NCBI GenBank assembly: GCA_028275205.1
Contig: JAPWVB010000008.1
Location: forward strand, 1-22,649
Length of the DNA stretch: 22,649 bases
Origin: Candidatus Acetothermia bacterium
Lineage (GTDB): Bacteria > Bipolaricaulota > Bipolaricaulia > RBG-16-55-9 > DRXL01
Direction of reading: 5' to 3'
In this document: positions 21,035-22,649 of the stretch, piece after piece
How positions within the stretch are numbered: the stretch's first letter is position 1
Layout: every line of letters starts with the position of its first letter
Translations under genes and position numbers: made by a program
Notes under the pieces: model-generated
Database searches by the model: none
Told to the model about the DNA's origin: nothing
Seen by the model: only the letters and a program-made list of their open reading frames with translations

Positions 21035-22585
21035 GTGAGGGTACGGGTACTTGATGGGGCGCGGACGATCGGAGGCACAAAGATCTATCTAGAGTCTGGG
21101 GCGAGTGCCGTGCTGCTCGACTTTGGGCTCAACTATCACCAGTGGGGGCTCTATTGCGAAGAGTATCTGCATCCGCGGGCAGGGCGCGGCCTGCACGACT
21201 TTTTCAAGCTCGGGCTTGCTCCGCTCTACGGTGGCCTCTATCGCGATGATCTGATCCCCAGCAATTATAGACCAAACTATAGAGAGCATCTTGAGCCGCA
21301 GGCGTGCTTCCTCTCTCATGCCCATCTCGATCACTGTGGGTTGGTAGGGCTGCTGCGCAGAGACTTATTGCTTTACGCTTCCCCACAAAGCGCAGCGATC
21401 ATGAAAGCCATGCAAGAGATCGCGCAGGGCAGCTTCGACGACGAGATGGCCTATATCGTGCCGCGGGTCGCCCGCGACGACGATCCTCGTGCCATAGAAT
21501 CGCTGCGAGCCGGAGCGAAGCAGCAGCGCCCCTGGAGGCTGCTTGGGGAGCATCTCTCCGAGGGCGTGAGGGAGTTTCTCTCGACCCCTCCAAACATAAG
21601 CTCAAGAGCGCGCCCGTGGGAGACAGCCCCCATCGAGCTTGCACAAGATCGCATCGCTGGGATGCGCTTCAAGGCTTGGCCTGTAGATCATTCGATCCCT
21701 GGGGCCTGCGCTTGCGCCATAGAGACTGATGCCGGCTGGGTCGTCTACACGGGGGATATTCGTTTGCATGGTTGTGCTCGAGCGGCGACGGAGCGCTTCA
21801 TGCGCGAGGCCGCTTCCTTGTGCCCGACGCTGCTCATCGTGGAGGGCACGCGCGTCCACGAGCGCGCTCGTCCCATCGTGAGCGAGCAGGACGTCTACGA
21901 CGAGGCGCTCTCAGTAATACGCGCCGCGGCGGGACAGCTTGTGCTCGCAGACTTTGGCCCGCGCAACGTCGAGCGCTTGATGACATTCTTACGCATAGCT
22001 CAAGAGACCGAGCGACGCTTGCTGATATTGACGAAAGACGCATATCTGCTCAAGGCGCTGGCGGCGGCAGATCCACAGTTTGCTCTGCTCAGCCATCCCC
22101 ATCTGGCGATCCTCGACGATGTCCGGATTGATATCAAATCGTGGGATGCGACGATTCGCTCGGAGTATCGAGCGAAGCTCGTCCCCATAGACGAAGTCCA
22201 GCGCGATCCGGGGGGATTTGTGCTCGCGTTCAGCTTTTGGGATCTGAAGCATCTGTTGGATATTGACCCTCCAGGGGGGATCTATATCTACTCGACGAGC
22301 GAGGCGCACTCCGAGGAGCAAGAGCTCGATATTCGAAGGCTGTTTCATTGGCTGAAGCTGTTCCATCTGAAGCCCGTGGGGATTGAGCTGGAGGCGGATG
22401 GGCGTTCACAGCCTGTGGGGAGGTTTCACGCTTCTGGACATGCGAGTGCTGAGGACCTCTTGCGGATCATTCGGGCGATTCGCCCTAAACATCTGCTGCC
22501 GGTACATACGGAGCATCCGGAGTTCTTTGCAAGGGAGCTCCAGGGGGAACTGGCGGTCCAGCAAGACGTGGACTTCGAGCTGTGA
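21035..22585 (+). CDS. Beta-CASP metallo-beta-lactamase nuclease, RNase J-like
   Basis: A 516-aa zinc hydrolase, probably an RNA-processing nuclease. The GTG at 21035 follows AGGGGGAGAG and begins directly before the family's first strand (RTIGGTKIYLESG...LLDFGLNY). Longer open frames run back into the divergent thioesterase gene. Metal motif 2 is SHAHLDHCG (H95, H97, D99, H100). Motif 3 is DHSIPGA, and motif 4 is YTGDIRLHG. Beta-CASP motifs A, B and C are also visible: LADFGPRNVER, HASGHASAEDL and LLPVHTEHPEFF. The order and length match RNase J-type proteins, though the usual extra C-terminal domain of RNase J (about 550 aa) is missing or very short. Endo- versus exonuclease activity cannot be told from sequence. 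Confidence 0.87.
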   Translation: MRVRVLDGARTIGGTKIYLESGASAVLLDFGLNYHQWGLYCEEYLHPRAGRGLHDFFKLGLAPLYGGLYRDDLIPSNYRPNYREHLEPQACFLSHAHLDHCGLVGLLRRDLLLYASPQSAAIMKAMQEIAQGSFDDEMAYIVPRVARDDDPRAIESLRAGAKQQRPWRLLGEHLSEGVREFLSTPPNISSRARPWETAPIELAQDRIAGMRFKAWPVDHSIPGACACAIETDAGWVVYTGDIRLHGCARAATERFMREAASLCPTLLIVEGTRVHERARPIVSEQDVYDEALSVIRAAAGQLVLADFGPRNVERLMTFLRIAQETERRLLILTKDAYLLKALAAADPQFALLSHPHLAILDDVRIDIKSWDATIRSEYRAKLVPIDEVQRDPGGFVLAFSFWDLKHLLDIDPPGGIYIYSTSEAHSEEQELDIRRLFHWLKLFHLKPVGIELEADGRSQPVGRFHASGHASAEDLLRIIRAIRPKHLLPVHTEHPEFFARELQGELAVQQDVDFEL

Positions 22586-22590
22586 ATTTT

Positions 22591-22649
22591 TGGTGGGCGC
22601 TAGAGGATTCGAACCTCTGGCCTTCCGCGTGTAAGGCGGACGCTCTCCC
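22591..22649 (-). tRNA. tRNA-Val (anticodon UAC), 5' part outside the window
   Basis: Reading the minus strand from the window edge, the end of a D-arm is followed by an anticodon stem TCCGC/GCGGA around the loop CTTACAC, giving anticodon TAC for Val. Next are the variable loop, a T-arm with GGTTCGAATCC, the 3' acceptor strand AGCGCCC with discriminator A, and an encoded CCA (22593-22591). The 5' acceptor strand and part of the D-arm lie beyond the window. It converges on the beta-CASP gene, which stops five bases away. Confidence 0.92.

Overview
The window is bacterial DNA, moderately GC-rich (mid to high 50s percent by eye), densely coded and short on intergenic space. It carries genes of the folate (methyl) branch of the Wood-Ljungdahl pathway, two acetate/acetyl-CoA interconverting enzymes and a FadN/FadA beta-oxidation pair. 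With the tRNA at the right edge this reads as a chromosomal piece of an anaerobic, probably thermophilic, acetogen-like or syntrophic bacterium. Candidatus Acetothermum (OP1, Bipolaricaulota) or a deep clostridial or Chloroflexota-like lineage would fit. This placement is inferred from gene content only.

Layout. (1) Bases 1-4334 form one tight operon: a 5'-truncated MvhD-2x[4Fe-4S]-MvhD electron-transfer protein, metV, metF and fhs (formate-THF ligase). It ends in an intergenic palindromic repeat and a rho-independent terminator. (2) Bases 4556-13148 lie all on the plus strand: acs (AMP-forming acetyl-CoA synthetase), an OFA-family MFS transporter, a Cys-rich lipoprotein, a membrane-anchored rhodanese, a membrane-anchored DsbA-like protein, then fadA (thiolase) and fadN (3-hydroxyacyl-CoA dehydrogenase/enoyl-CoA hydratase fusion). 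From the transporter onward the gaps are 50 bases or less, so this may be one transcript. (3) Bases 13149-13407 hold a second, diverged copy of the palindromic repeat inside outer inverted repeats, followed by a near-consensus promoter. (4) Next come an exported PHP-domain phosphoesterase, a small four-Cys protein and, convergent, a fused ADP-forming acetyl-CoA synthetase. The last carries an in-frame peptide apparently encoded by a GC-rich palindromic repeat. (5) A consensus promoter starts an operon of family 4 uracil-DNA glycosylase, a tail-anchored TPR protein and a hicB-hicA toxin-antitoxin pair. (6) Convergent to it is a minus-strand operon of a 4HBT thioesterase, an SRAP (YedK/HMCES) DNA-protein crosslink protein, a 66-aa unknown protein and an SDR reductase (FabG-like). 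(7) A beta-CASP metallo-beta-lactamase nuclease (RNase J-like) diverges from that operon and runs up to a partial tRNA-Val(UAC).

How the parts work together. Fhs, MetF and MetV convert formate to methyl-THF. The MvhD-type protein probably passes electrons between MetVF and an Hdr- or hydrogenase-type partner upstream of the window. FadN and FadA yield or consume acetyl-CoA. The ADP-forming ligase can make ATP from acetyl-CoA, while Acs activates acetate. The points most worth a second look are the two copies of a covarying palindromic element, a hairpin that hides the ribosome-binding site and start codon of the Cys-rich lipoprotein, the lipoprotein-rhodanese-DsbA trio inserted before the fad genes, and the repeat-encoded insert in the ADP-forming ligase.
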